From Microcosmobacter mediterraneus (lineage in GTDB: Bacteria > Bacteroidota > Bacteroidia > Flavobacteriales > Flavobacteriaceae): a stretch of DNA of 64,000 nucleotides. The stretch spans positions 496,001 to 560,000 of the forward strand of contig NZ_JAVRIA010000001.1 of the NCBI RefSeq assembly GCF_031846265.1, in the 5' to 3' direction. Each line of letters starts with the position of its first letter. Position 1 is the first letter of the stretch. Below, piece after piece: positions 17,020-25,711 of the stretch. The position numbers were made by a program, and so were the translations under genes. Under the pieces are notes generated by a model. The model was given only the letters and a program-made list of their open reading frames with translations, ran no database searches and was not told the DNA's origin.

Positions 17020-18438
17020 TTAATTAAATTGGATAGGATTTGGTGTTTTAGCACAAGCATCATCTACTTTTTCTAATGGATTATTTAGAAAACCCTTAGC
17101 CATATTAAAGAAACATAAGTTAATAGGACAATGACCATCGTTTGGAAAGACAACATGAGAACCATTTTTTAAGGATTTTAAAACTATCTCTCCGTTAGAA
17201 GGTGGCGTTACTGGATCCCATTCTCCACTAATTAGTAAGGTAGGAATATCAGATTTTAAGGCTATCATAGGAGTTTGGTCTGCTGTATTTGAAGGCCAAT
17301 GTTTCATAACATCAGGATCTGAGCCAAACAGGCTAATTCCTGAGCTTAGTAGTGGGTATTGCGCTGCATCCTTTTGCAGTAAACTTTTATTCTTAAACTT
17401 TTTCTCATCAAGGCTATTCACTGACCAATATGTAGCAACATTGATTACACTTAATCTGGCTGCAAAAGCTTGGATTGATTGAGAGAGCACTTCTGTATTA
17501 CCAGACTTAAATGCCATGATAAAATTAGGTGTATTAGCTATGGTTTGTCTGTCATACAGTAATTGCTGTAATAGTAGTAAGAAATCTTGCTTATTAATTA
17601 CAAAATTAGTTTCGCCTATGAGAAACGTTTTTGGTTGTTTATCTAGAGCCTTACAAATGGCTTCAAATTCTAATTTAAGATTTGGGTATTTTGTATTGCA
17701 GTCTGCATCTTGTTTACAAGTCGTAAATAGGAGTTCAATAGAACGATTAATATTTGTGTAAATTTTATCGTATAATCTTATTTCTGGTGGAAACAAACCT
17801 GATAAAATAGCTGTTCTTACACTATTTGGGTACAACTCCATATATTTCATAGACAATCGTGTGCCATAAGAACCTCCAAATAAATTGAGTTGTTTATAAC
17901 CCAAATGTTTCCTGAGAGCTTCTAAATCTTTGGCACTCTCTGTGGTCCCAAAAGCCATTTTAAAGGATTGGTCTTTTAAAGATTTTATACAATCTGAACT
18001 AGCTTCTAGCAATGCTTCATCTTCTTTGTCTAATGTAATATCACTAGCCATTAGTTCTAAGAACGATGCACTTAGTCCTGGGCAAATTTCATTAGAAAAT
18101 CCAATACCACGTTGATCATATAAAATAAAATCGCGATCAGCATCTAAATTTATATTGGCGTATAAATGTGCTGATGGTAAAACATTTCCACCTGGTCCAC
18201 CCTGTACAAAAACTACAGGATCTTCTTTAGGGTTTTCAGATTTAGATTTAAAAACGATATAAGCAATTTTGGTGTAACCTTGAGATAAATCACTCCATGT
18301 GTTTGGAACTTCAACATAACCACAGTCATCATAAGGTATCGTAATTTTATCTTTAAATTCACAAGAGTCATTGTCTTGCGATTGGCAAGACCACGTTGCT
18401 AGAAAAAGGAAGCAGAGTAAAAGTGATTGTAATCTCAT
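17020..18438 (-). CDS. TAP-type alpha/beta-hydrolase (S33 peptidase-like) lipoprotein
   Basis: The ATG at 18438 begins a lipoprotein signal, MRLQSLLLCFLFLATWSC; the longer reading from 18498 would add 20 hydrophilic residues. The hydrolase domain has the oxyanion segment FVQGGPGGN, nucleophile elbow LFGGSYGTRLSMKY (Ser), the Asp region LLISGEWDPVTPP and the His region FPNDGHCP, so the triad is complete. A TAP-like C-terminal domain with paired Cys follows. Relatives release N-terminal residues from peptides, so a role in periplasmic or surface peptide breakdown is likely. It is divergent from the gene at 18573. Confidence 0.88.
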   Translation of the reverse strand: MRLQSLLLCFLFLATWSCQSQDNDSCEFKDKITIPYDDCGYVEVPNTWSDLSQGYTKIAYIVFKSKSENPKEDPVVFVQGGPGGNVLPSAHLYANINLDADRDFILYDQRGIGFSNEICPGLSASFLELMASDITLDKEDEALLEASSDCIKSLKDQSFKMAFGTTESAKDLEALRKHLGYKQLNLFGGSYGTRLSMKYMELYPNSVRTAILSGLFPPEIRLYDKIYTNINRSIELLFTTCKQDADCNTKYPNLKLEFEAICKALDKQPKTFLIGETNFVINKQDFLLLLQQLLYDRQTIANTPNFIMAFKSGNTEVLSQSIQAFAARLSVINVATYWSVNSLDEKKFKNKSLLQKDAAQYPLLSSGISLFGSDPDVMKHWPSNTADQTPMIALKSDIPTLLISGEWDPVTPPSNGEIVLKSLKNGSHVVFPNDGHCPINLCFFNMAKGFLNNPLEKVDDACAKTPNPIQFN

Positions 18439-18572
18439 TATAGCTGATTTAGTATTAAAGTTCTCAATAATTCCTGAAATAGAATTATGTATTAACATAA
18501 ATATAGGAAATCCTTAAAATAGTTTTGAATAATTAGTATACTTGTTACAACAAATCATTTAATAAATTGCAT

Positions 18573-19097
18573 ATGAAATTACTTGGCATTGGATCTCGGA
18601 TTAACCATTCTGAATTTGGAAAAGGTGTGGTCACTAATGTAACGGCAATACATTATTGGGTAACCTTTATTGATAATGGATTAGAAACTATTGATATTGA
18701 TTCTGAATTTGAAGTTATCGACGCTGCAGAAGATGAGGTTGATACCGTTAGCTTTTATGAGGTAGAGAAAAGTTTACTTGATATACTTAAAAAATGGAGT
18801 GATGTTTCTGAAGTGGTTTCAATTGCAGATAAATGGAAAGGTGGTAAACTTATTATGCAACCAGGTGACGACAATTTAAAGTCTAATGAATTGCCTATTG
18901 ATAAGTTTTTTCATAAAATAACGATGGTTCGTGATCGCTTGCGCGTTATGGAACAAAAGATTAATTCTAGTAATTTAGAGGAACAAGAGAAAATAGACCT
19001 TCAGCAATATATTACCAGAAGTTACGGAAGCTTAACCAGTTTTAATGTGCTTTTTAAGTTAAAGACTCAGCAGTTTGTTGGGCAACGTTCTAAATAG
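18573..19097 (+). CDS. Conserved hypothetical cytoplasmic protein
   Basis: 174 residues from ATG 18573; a TTG two codons earlier (18567) is the alternative. The N-terminal part (GIGSRINHSEFGKGVVTNV, THEN an acidic strand-rich stretch) resembles a small SH3-like or Tudor-like barrel of the kind where a conserved GxGVV/T motif recurs. The C-terminal half is helical and charged (KKWSDVSEVVSIADKWKGG, VRDRLRVMEQKIN). I recognise it only as a type of conserved Bacteroidota protein without assigned function. It is the single plus-strand gene in the 6.6-24.3 kb minus-strand block. Confidence 0.75.
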   Translation: MKLLGIGSRINHSEFGKGVVTNVTAIHYWVTFIDNGLETIDIDSEFEVIDAAEDEVDTVSFYEVEKSLLDILKKWSDVSEVVSIADKWKGGKLIMQPGDDNLKSNELPIDKFFHKITMVRDRLRVMEQKINSSNLEEQEKIDLQQYITRSYGSLTSFNVLFKLKTQQFVGQRSK

Positions 19098-19154
19098 TTA
19101 ATAGTAAGTAGGTTTGTCATTTTTATAGTAATGGCGAAATCTTATAAATAGATA

Positions 19155-19180
19155 TCTCGACTCCGCTCGATATGACATTT
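19155..19180 (+). repeat. Dispersed TCGA-flanked repeat, copy 1
   Basis: TCTCGACTCCGCTCGATATG followed by ACATT. It shares the core TCTCGACTnCGCTCGAnnnGACATT with the copy at 48182-48207 and a decayed one at 48229-48253. The flanks GATATC / GATATG make an imperfect palindrome around the core. It lies in the convergent gap between the genes at 18573 and 19214. Confidence 0.7.
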
Positions 19181-19213
19181 AATCAACTATTTAATTTTGG
19201 ATAGAGTATTGAA

Positions 19214-20311
19214 TTAATATTTGATGTAATACAATAATTCTTTTTTTAAAATATTTGCTAGCCTTTCTGAACTTTCATAAAGTGAATCATTTATGGTGAT
19301 TATACCACCTTCTTCAGTTAATCCTAGTGTATCTGTATCTTTTGATTTATAATTTACTAAAATAGAGAACCTGGAATCTTTAAAATGACCATCTTGATTT
19401 AATGGCTTTAATTTTTTATAAGCTTTTATGAATTTATTTAAAAAAGTTCTGTTTGTGATCACTTTTTTATGTATTCTATCATCATTAGATTCAAATAAAC
19501 TTCTTAAATACATATCTTGAATTGGGATAGGTGAGGACATTCCTGTTCTCATGAAAATGACATCTAAACTAGAAATATCATCTTTTTTTAATTCATCTTT
19601 ATTTTGAATTCCAATAACATCTCCAATCTCAATCCCTAAAAATAGTAGTTTGTGAAATGTTGGCATCTGAGCACCACTTTCAGTTGTGATCCAATTTGTC
19701 CATGTGGCCTCTAAACCATCGATTGGTAGAATAGAGGTCCACATTTGAAAACTCTTAGGTTTACCGAAATCATCTAAATGCCATAAATACGAATCTCCAG
19801 GTGTTGATCCGCCAGATGTATAGGTAACTAACAATGCTTCTTTATTATCTTTGGTTTTTACTAAACGACGCTCTACACCTGGATCAAATACTTTATATGG
19901 AGCTACTAACCAAAAGGTGTCATTATTAAAGTAGGACAATCCTTTTTTAATATAATCTTGTTTTTCAATACCATTATATTCGTTGTTAGCCACAAAAACT
20001 TTAGAGCTATCTTTTTCTTCTAAATCTAGTAAAACAATGAAATGATCCCAATGAACTTCGCATGTATTGTCAGATTTAAACCATTTGTAATGGTGTCTGT
20101 TTTCAAATGTAAATTCAATATAATCTGTGTTATGATAAGCGTTATCATTTAAAGCATCTAGCATTTTAATGGCAAGATTATCAGCATCATTTCCTTGCGC
20201 ACCCTCTGGTAGAGGCTCATTGTATTTAAAAAACAAAAACCCAAAGAATAGGAGCGATGGTAAGGTTAGGAACACAATTGTACCTAATATTTTTTTAAAT
20301 CTTTTAGTCAT
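19214..20311 (-). CDS. Membrane-anchored conserved hypothetical protein
   Basis: 365 residues. A single N-terminal hydrophobic helix (about 8-28) with basic residues before it acts as a signal anchor; the rest is probably periplasmic. The body contains HYKWFKSDNTCEVHWD, FWLVAPYKVFDPGVERRLV and DDFGKPKSFQMW, reminiscent of the DUF6503-type beta-rich proteins of flavobacteria, but I am not certain of that assignment. The C-terminal 110 residues are charged and helical. It is the last gene of a five-gene minus-strand unit and is separated from the ATP-grasp gene by a short palindrome. Confidence 0.75.
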   Translation of the reverse strand: MTKRFKKILGTIVFLTLPSLLFFGFLFFKYNEPLPEGAQGNDADNLAIKMLDALNDNAYHNTDYIEFTFENRHHYKWFKSDNTCEVHWDHFIVLLDLEEKDSSKVFVANNEYNGIEKQDYIKKGLSYFNNDTFWLVAPYKVFDPGVERRLVKTKDNKEALLVTYTSGGSTPGDSYLWHLDDFGKPKSFQMWTSILPIDGLEATWTNWITTESGAQMPTFHKLLFLGIEIGDVIGIQNKDELKKDDISSLDVIFMRTGMSSPIPIQDMYLRSLFESNDDRIHKKVITNRTFLNKFIKAYKKLKPLNQDGHFKDSRFSILVNYKSKDTDTLGLTEEGGIITINDSLYESSERLANILKKELLYYIKY

Positions 20312-20322
20312 TTTTTTATTTA

Positions 20323-20341
20323 TTCCGCTTCATTTGCGGAA
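20323..20341. repeat. Short perfect palindrome TTCCGC(N7)GCGGAA
   Basis: TTCCGC at 20323-20328 and GCGGAA at 20336-20341 flank a 7-nt loop, then ACGACAAAA follows. It fills the 42-nt gap between the ATP-grasp gene and the membrane-protein gene. It is unusually G+C-rich for this DNA. No U-tract follows on the minus strand, so it looks more like a REP-type element or mRNA-stabilising hairpin than a terminator. Confidence 0.55.
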
Positions 20342-20353
20342 CGACAAAACGTA

Positions 20354-21244
20354 TCAAAGGGCTTCTTTAATACCTTCGGCTAAAATCTCAGCAGCTTTTG
20401 GATGATTTCTAAACCAAAGTTCGGGTTCTATTAATTCTAACTCTGCTAGTGCTAATTTTCCGGAATTATCAATAAATGCATCAACCCTTGCATATAAAGG
20501 CATTTCTTTACAAGCATTCACAGTATTCTCGGCAAATTTCACCTCTTCTTCTGAAGCTATGTAATTATGTACTGTACCTCCAAAATCGTCTTGAACTCTA
20601 AAATCGCCTTGTTTCGCCTTTTTTAAAACTGCATGTGTAAACTGTCCATTAAAGACCATAAAGGAGACTTCACCTTTACTCACAATATTATGTTGAAAGG
20701 GTTGTAATATCATAGATTGTTGAGCTATAAGCTTCTCAAATATTGCTTCATGCTGCGGAATAGTTTCAGAATTTAAACGATAGGTATGCCATCCACCACC
20801 AGACACACAAGGTTTAAGCACTGTTTCAGCCCAATTTAACTCTTCGTGAATTTGTTTCAAGGATTTTAAAGAGCCTTTCTCAATAAAATAGGTTTCTGCT
20901 ATATGCACACCATTGTTGCTTAAATCTTTTAAATAATGTTTATCAATATTCCAACGAATAATTGCCTCAGAATTAATGAGTCTTGTTTGTTTTGAAACCG
21001 TATTCAACCATGATGAGAATTCATCAAAGCGGTCAAAATAATCCCAAGTTGTTCTAAATAAAACAGATCTTGTTGAAGACCAATCAAAATGCTCATCGTC
21101 CCAAGATAATCTCAGAGTTTTTAATCCAATTTTCCCTAATGCATTTTGAAGTAATGCATCTTCAACGATGACATTTTTCACATAACCATCTATGTCATTT
21201 GGGTAAGCATGTTTTCTGTCAGTAAGTATAACTACATCGTACAT
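20354..21244 (-). CDS. ATP-grasp domain protein (RimK/DcsG-like)
   Basis: 296 residues. ATP-grasp landmarks: ETVLKPCVSGGGWHTYRL (nucleotide-binding Lys and small loop, about residues 140-158), MILQPFQHNI, GEVSFMVFNGQFTHAVLK, and the metal-binding end YARVDAF with LALAELELIEPELW. Family members ligate an amino acid or acyl group to an amine using ATP; substrates vary widely and none can be assigned here. Its start overlaps the AlkD-like gene's stop (TAATG). Being two genes from a gamma-glutamyltransferase raises the possibility of linked peptide or thiol chemistry, which is inference only. Confidence 0.85.
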   Translation of the reverse strand: MYDVVILTDRKHAYPNDIDGYVKNVIVEDALLQNALGKIGLKTLRLSWDDEHFDWSSTRSVLFRTTWDYFDRFDEFSSWLNTVSKQTRLINSEAIIRWNIDKHYLKDLSNNGVHIAETYFIEKGSLKSLKQIHEELNWAETVLKPCVSGGGWHTYRLNSETIPQHEAIFEKLIAQQSMILQPFQHNIVSKGEVSFMVFNGQFTHAVLKKAKQGDFRVQDDFGGTVHNYIASEEEVKFAENTVNACKEMPLYARVDAFIDNSGKLALAELELIEPELWFRNHPKAAEILAEGIKEAL

Positions 21245-21912
21245 TATTGTATTCGTTTTAATGCCTCACGAGCGCTTAAAGGTTTTAATTTATTTGTTTC
21301 AACAAAGTTAAGTACAGCATCAGGATTAGTTTTGCTGTATTCTCGTAAAGCCCAACCAATAGCTTTTTGTATAAAAAATTCTTTAGAGTGCTTATGAGCT
21401 AGGCATTGTTCAAAAAGTATGGTTTCATCTGTTCGTTCTTTGTAGCCCAATTGAAATAAGATAGCAGAACGATTTAACCACATATTATCTGATTGCGATA
21501 TTTTTGTAATAACCTCTTGTTTGTTTTCCCAGAATTGTAGAAGGTAAGAACCTAAAATATGCTTTGCAATAAAATCTACAGTATCCCAATGCGAGTTTGT
21601 ATAGATTAATGCTGTGATATATTCTAAATCTTCTTCTTTGTATTTTTTGCTTAATATTTTAGCTAAAATTTCAATGGCGCAATAGTGATATTCTCGCTCT
21701 GACTTAGCGTATAAAGTTTCAGCAATGTTGCGTACATTCTTAATAACGTCTTCTTTATGATTGGCTAGTACTTCTTTTAATAGTTGCTTTCTAAGAGGTG
21801 ATTTTACACCTAAAAAGGGAAACTGACGTTTCATGTACTCATGCATTTGCAAAGCGAATTCTGCATGTCGTTCTGATTCTAAGCGATTTGTTAGTTCTGT
21901 AATAAAATTCAT
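21244..21912 (-). CDS. DNA alkylation repair protein, AlkD-like HEAT-repeat family
   Basis: 222 residues, almost wholly helical. AlkD-type features are FPFLGVKSPLRKQLLKEV near residue 33, YHYCAIEILAKIL, THE SHWDTVDFIAKHILG segment (conserved Trp-Asp near 110-112) and IQKAIGWALREYSKTNPDAV near the C-terminus. The family are alkylpurine DNA glycosylases that do not flip bases. Both ends are coupled to neighbours by TAATG overlaps, so expression is locked to ggt and the ATP-grasp gene. Confidence 0.9.
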   Translation of the reverse strand: MNFITELTNRLESERHAEFALQMHEYMKRQFPFLGVKSPLRKQLLKEVLANHKEDVIKNVRNIAETLYAKSEREYHYCAIEILAKILSKKYKEEDLEYITALIYTNSHWDTVDFIAKHILGSYLLQFWENKQEVITKISQSDNMWLNRSAILFQLGYKERTDETILFEQCLAHKHSKEFFIQKAIGWALREYSKTNPDAVLNFVETNKLKPLSAREALKRIQ

Positions 21913-23642
21913 TAGTAACCCTTTGCAGTGTCGTCTCCTCTAGAATCAGCTCCTGCTTCATAAGTACCATCCTCTCTAACTAGAATAGCATCAACTTTTC
22001 CAGTTATAATATTAGTTTTTTCAACAGTCTTATAACCTAAGCTCTTTAGTTGATTTAAGAGTGATTTATTAAACCTATCTGGTTCAAAAGTAATTTGATC
22101 TGGTAGCCATTGATGATGAAAACGTGGTGCATCTACAGCCTCTTGCATGGTCATACCATATTCTTCTACATTTAAAATAACTTGTGCTACAGTGGTAATA
22201 ATTGTAGATCCTCCTGGTGTACCAACAATCATCCATAAATCGCCATCTTTTTCTACAATTGTTGGAGTCATAGAACTTAGCATTCGTTTTTTTGGTTCTA
22301 TACTATTAGCTTCGGCACCTACCAAGCCATATAAATTGGGTTCTCCTGGTTTACTACTAAAATCATCCATTTCATTGTTGAGAAAAAAACCTAACTCTTC
22401 AATAAAAAGTTTTGAACCATATGCTCCATTTAGAGTTGTTGTTACCGAAATAGCATTACCATGTTGGTCTACAATAGAGTAGTGCGTAGTTTCATTACTT
22501 TCGAGAGGTAAATCGCTAGCTTCAAAACTGTAACCTTCAATCATACCAAAACTAGTTGAGTCTGATGATGTTGCTTTATTGAAATTGAAATCTTTCATGC
22601 GTTCTTCTAGATACACATCGCTCAATAAATGCCGCTTAGGAATATCAATAAAGTCTGGGTCACCCAAAAAGAAACTTCTATCTGCATAGGATCGTCTAGC
22701 AGCTTCTGTAAATACTTGAACCATTTTCTTAGAATTATGACCATAAGACTTTAGATCATAAGGCTCTATAGTTTTTAAGATTTGTCCTAAGCATATGCCA
22801 CCACTAGATGGTGGAGCCATTGAAATTATTCTTAAATCTTTATAATTAAAGGTTAGAGGCTTACGCCATTTGGACTCGTATTGTTTTAGATCTTCATGTG
22901 TAATTATACCTCCTTTTTCTGAAATCTCATCGATTAGAATATCAGCAGTTTTACCTGTGTAAAATTCAGTATAGCCATATTTAGAAATTCGTTTTAAAGT
23001 TTCAGCAAGTTTTATGTTTTTAAGTGTATCTCCTTGCTTTATTGTAGCATTATAAATGATTGGTTTTTCATTAACAACTTTAAATATGCTATCGTATTTT
23101 TTGAAACGAGCAGCTTGCTTTTCTGTAACTATAAAACCGTTTTCAGCTAATGCAATGACTGGTTTAAGTATGGTTTCAACAGGAAGTAAACCAAATTCAG
23201 CATGTGCAGTAAAAACACCTTCAACACTGCCAGGTACACCTATAGCTAAAGCACCTTGAGTGCTTAAATTTTCAATAATGTTTCCGTCTTTGTCTAAGTA
23301 CATATCACGTGTTGCCGCAAGTGGTGCTTTTTCTCTAAAATCTAGTGTCTCTGAGAAAGTATTTTCTAATCTATATACCAAAAAACCACCACCACCTAGA
23401 TTACCTGCGTAAGGATAAGTTACTGCTAATGCAAAATGTGTTGCGAGCATCGCATCAAAGGCGTTACCACCTTGTTTCATAATATCTACACCAATTTTAG
23501 AAGCTTCTTCTCTAGCTGAGACCACTAGACCATTTTCAAAACTAGCAATGGGTTTATCTTTAGTTGTATTTTTACTTTTACTGTCTTTACAGGAAACGTG
23601 TATTACGAACATTAATAGTAAAAGATAAAATCCTTTATTCAT
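21912..23642 (-). CDS. ggt: Gamma-glutamyltransferase, lipoprotein form
   Basis: 576 residues. The signal peptide ends FVIHVSC, lipidated Cys at residue 18, so the enzyme is anchored in the envelope. The catalytic Thr is in ETTHYSIVDQHGNAISVTTT, which marks the autoprocessing site; other conserved segments are GGGGFLVYR, APPSSGGICLGQ and VGTPGGSTIITTVAQVI. It cleaves gamma-glutamyl bonds of glutathione-like peptides and transfers or hydrolyses the glutamyl group. It overlaps the AcpH-like gene by 8 nt and the AlkD-like gene by one (TAATG). Confidence 0.95.
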   Translation of the reverse strand: MNKGFYLLLLMFVIHVSCKDSKSKNTTKDKPIASFENGLVVSAREEASKIGVDIMKQGGNAFDAMLATHFALAVTYPYAGNLGGGGFLVYRLENTFSETLDFREKAPLAATRDMYLDKDGNIIENLSTQGALAIGVPGSVEGVFTAHAEFGLLPVETILKPVIALAENGFIVTEKQAARFKKYDSIFKVVNEKPIIYNATIKQGDTLKNIKLAETLKRISKYGYTEFYTGKTADILIDEISEKGGIITHEDLKQYESKWRKPLTFNYKDLRIISMAPPSSGGICLGQILKTIEPYDLKSYGHNSKKMVQVFTEAARRSYADRSFFLGDPDFIDIPKRHLLSDVYLEERMKDFNFNKATSSDSTSFGMIEGYSFEASDLPLESNETTHYSIVDQHGNAISVTTTLNGAYGSKLFIEELGFFLNNEMDDFSSKPGEPNLYGLVGAEANSIEPKKRMLSSMTPTIVEKDGDLWMIVGTPGGSTIITTVAQVILNVEEYGMTMQEAVDAPRFHHQWLPDQITFEPDRFNKSLLNQLKSLGYKTVEKTNIITGKVDAILVREDGTYEAGADSRGDDTAKGY

Positions 23643-24240
23643 AGTTGTAGGTAGCTTTTAAGTCTAACAAAATCTGGTTAGAGAATAATCTAAGTTCCTC
23701 AAAAAAAACAGTGAATTCATTTTCAAATTCATCATAATATAACTGTAATTCCTTAACAGCTTTATTCATTTGAGATTTATTTTGTGTTCTCCGATTCATA
23801 CCTTCTAAAACCCGCTGTATACCTTCAATGTTGGCGTAGCTTAAAAGCCAATTATCAGAAATCATATGTGGCATCATTCGTTTAATACGCATAGGTAATA
23901 TTTCTAAATTATTCTCTAAAGTGTCATAGAAATTATGTGTGTATATTTCTAAATCTATTTGAGAATACGATGTCCAATTCTTAGCAAGATAATGATCATA
24001 TAAAATATCTACAATAACACCACTGTAATGTCCATAATTTTTATGAAGCCGCTTAGTACTTTGCTTAACTATGATGTTTGAGTCTGTGAATGTATCTATC
24101 TGTCTATGCAAAAGAATACCAATTTGAACTGCTTTTGGGTAATCTTTGTAGGTTTTTCCTCGTATACCATCTGCAATAAAATTACCAATTGTAATTAAGT
24201 CATCATCACCAGAAAGATAAATATGAGCCAAAAAATTCAT
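23635..24240 (-). CDS. ACP phosphodiesterase-like protein (DUF479, AcpH family)
   Basis: I chose ATG 24240 because family members begin MNFLAHIYLS; the in-frame ATG at 24261 would add seven residues. 201 residues. Family landmarks: GNFIADGIRG, GILLHRQIDTFTD, GHYSGVIVDILYDHYLAKNW. HD-superfamily relatives release 4'-phosphopantetheine from acyl carrier protein; the activity has been tested for few members. It leads the overlapping unit that continues through ggt, alkD-like and ATP-grasp. Confidence 0.88.
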   Translation of the reverse strand: MNFLAHIYLSGDDDLITIGNFIADGIRGKTYKDYPKAVQIGILLHRQIDTFTDSNIIVKQSTKRLHKNYGHYSGVIVDILYDHYLAKNWTSYSQIDLEIYTHNFYDTLENNLEILPMRIKRMMPHMISDNWLLSYANIEGIQRVLEGMNRRTQNKSQMNKAVKELQLYYDEFENEFTVFFEELRLFSNQILLDLKATYNYE

Positions 24241-24263
24241 TAGCCTAAAATACAAATTCATAA

Positions 24264-24293
24264 TTTATAAACGCTATTCAAATTGTATATTTG
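24264..24293 (+). promoter_or_regulatory. Promoter for glmM
   Basis: TATATTTG at 24286-24293 matches the TAnnTTTG -7 box, with TTTA at 24264-24267 (18-nt spacer) as a weak -33. The start codon is at 24311. Confidence 0.5.
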
Positions 24294-24310
24294 CGGAAAC
24301 AAATTTTAGA

Positions 24311-25699
24311 ATGACTTTAATTAAATCTATATCAGGAATTAGAGGAACAATTGGTGGAAAAGTATCCGAAAATCTTACACCTATTGACGCTGTTAAATTT
24401 GCGTCTGCTTATGGTACTTGGCTAAAACAAAGGCGTGAGAAAGAAAATTATCGTGTTGTGGTTGGTAGAGACGCAAGGATTTCTGGAGAAATGATTCAGA
24501 ATTTAGTAATGAATACCTTAGTTGGTCTAGGAATCCATGTTATTGATTTGGGGCTTTCTACTACACCAACTGTTGAGGTAGCTGTGCCAATGGAACATGC
24601 AGATGGAGGGATTATTTTAACTGCGAGTCATAATCCAAAACAATGGAACGCTTTAAAACTGTTAAATGAGAAAGGTGAATTTTTAGATGCAGAAAATGGT
24701 GCGAAAATTCTAGAGATTGCAGATAGTGATTCTATGTTGTTTTCTGATGTTGATAGCTTAGGGAAAATTACTAAAAATGAAGCTTACATTGATATGCACA
24801 TAGATGAAGTACTTAAAATGAATTTGGTTAATAGAAAAGCAATAGAGAATGCTAATTTTAAAGTTGTTGTAGATGGTGTAAACTCAACAGGTGGAATTGC
24901 AATACCACTGCTTCTTGATAGATTAGGTGTTCATGGTGTGAAACTTTTTTGTGAACCTAATGGTCATTTTCCTCATAATCCAGAACCTTTAAAAGAACAT
25001 TTAACAGATTTGTCTGAGGCTGTAGTTAAAGAGCGTGCAGATTTTGGTATTGTTGTAGATCCAGATGTAGATCGTTTAGCTTTTATAGACGAGAATGGTG
25101 AAATGTTTGGAGAAGAATATACACTTGTAGCTTGTGCAGATTATGTATTAAGTAAAACTCCAGGTAATACTGTAAGTAATATGAGTTCAACGAGAGCACT
25201 TAGAGATATTACAGAAAAACATCATGGACAATACCAAGCTAGCGCAGTAGGAGAGGTGAATGTTGTTAATTTAATGAAAAAGACCAATGCTGTAATAGGA
25301 GGTGAAGGTAATGGTGGTATTATCTACCCTGAATTGCATTATGGACGAGACGCTTTAGTTGGTGTGGCTTTATTTTTAAGTTTATTAGCTGAGAAGAAAA
25401 TGAGTGTAAGTGAACTTAAAGCCTCATATCCTATCTATTATATGAGTAAGAAAAAAATTCAGCTTACTCCACAGTTAGATGTTGATACTATATTAGATAC
25501 AATGGAGTCTAATTATAATCATGAGAATATATCAACCATTGATGGTGTAAAAATTGATTTTGCTGATAGTTGGGTACATCTAAGAAAAAGTAACACAGAA
25601 CCTATTATCAGAATATATACAGAAGCACCATCTCAAGAGAGTGCTAATAATTTGGCTGATCGATTTATTGCAGAAATTAAAGCAGTTGCTAATATTTAG
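24311..25699 (+). CDS. glmM: Phosphoglucosamine mutase
   Basis: 462 residues, the usual length for the phosphohexomutase family. The phospho-Ser lies in GGIILTASHNPKQWNALK near residue 102; the metal loop is VVDPDVDRLAFID near 245; the sugar loop GGEGNGGIIYPELHYGRDA is near 325; and the phosphate-binding LRKSNTEPIIRIYTEA is near the C-terminus. It interconverts glucosamine 6-phosphate and 1-phosphate for UDP-GlcNAc and cell-wall synthesis. Alternative substrates such as phosphomannose cannot be excluded by sequence alone, but the N-terminus SISGIRGTIGG is GlmM-like. It is followed after 12 nt by the aminotransferase gene. Confidence 0.9.
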   Translation: MTLIKSISGIRGTIGGKVSENLTPIDAVKFASAYGTWLKQRREKENYRVVVGRDARISGEMIQNLVMNTLVGLGIHVIDLGLSTTPTVEVAVPMEHADGGIILTASHNPKQWNALKLLNEKGEFLDAENGAKILEIADSDSMLFSDVDSLGKITKNEAYIDMHIDEVLKMNLVNRKAIENANFKVVVDGVNSTGGIAIPLLLDRLGVHGVKLFCEPNGHFPHNPEPLKEHLTDLSEAVVKERADFGIVVDPDVDRLAFIDENGEMFGEEYTLVACADYVLSKTPGNTVSNMSSTRALRDITEKHHGQYQASAVGEVNVVNLMKKTNAVIGGEGNGGIIYPELHYGRDALVGVALFLSLLAEKKMSVSELKASYPIYYMSKKKIQLTPQLDVDTILDTMESNYNHENISTIDGVKIDFADSWVHLRKSNTEPIIRIYTEAPSQESANNLADRFIAEIKAVANI

Positions 25700-25711
25700 T
25701 ATCTTTAGATA

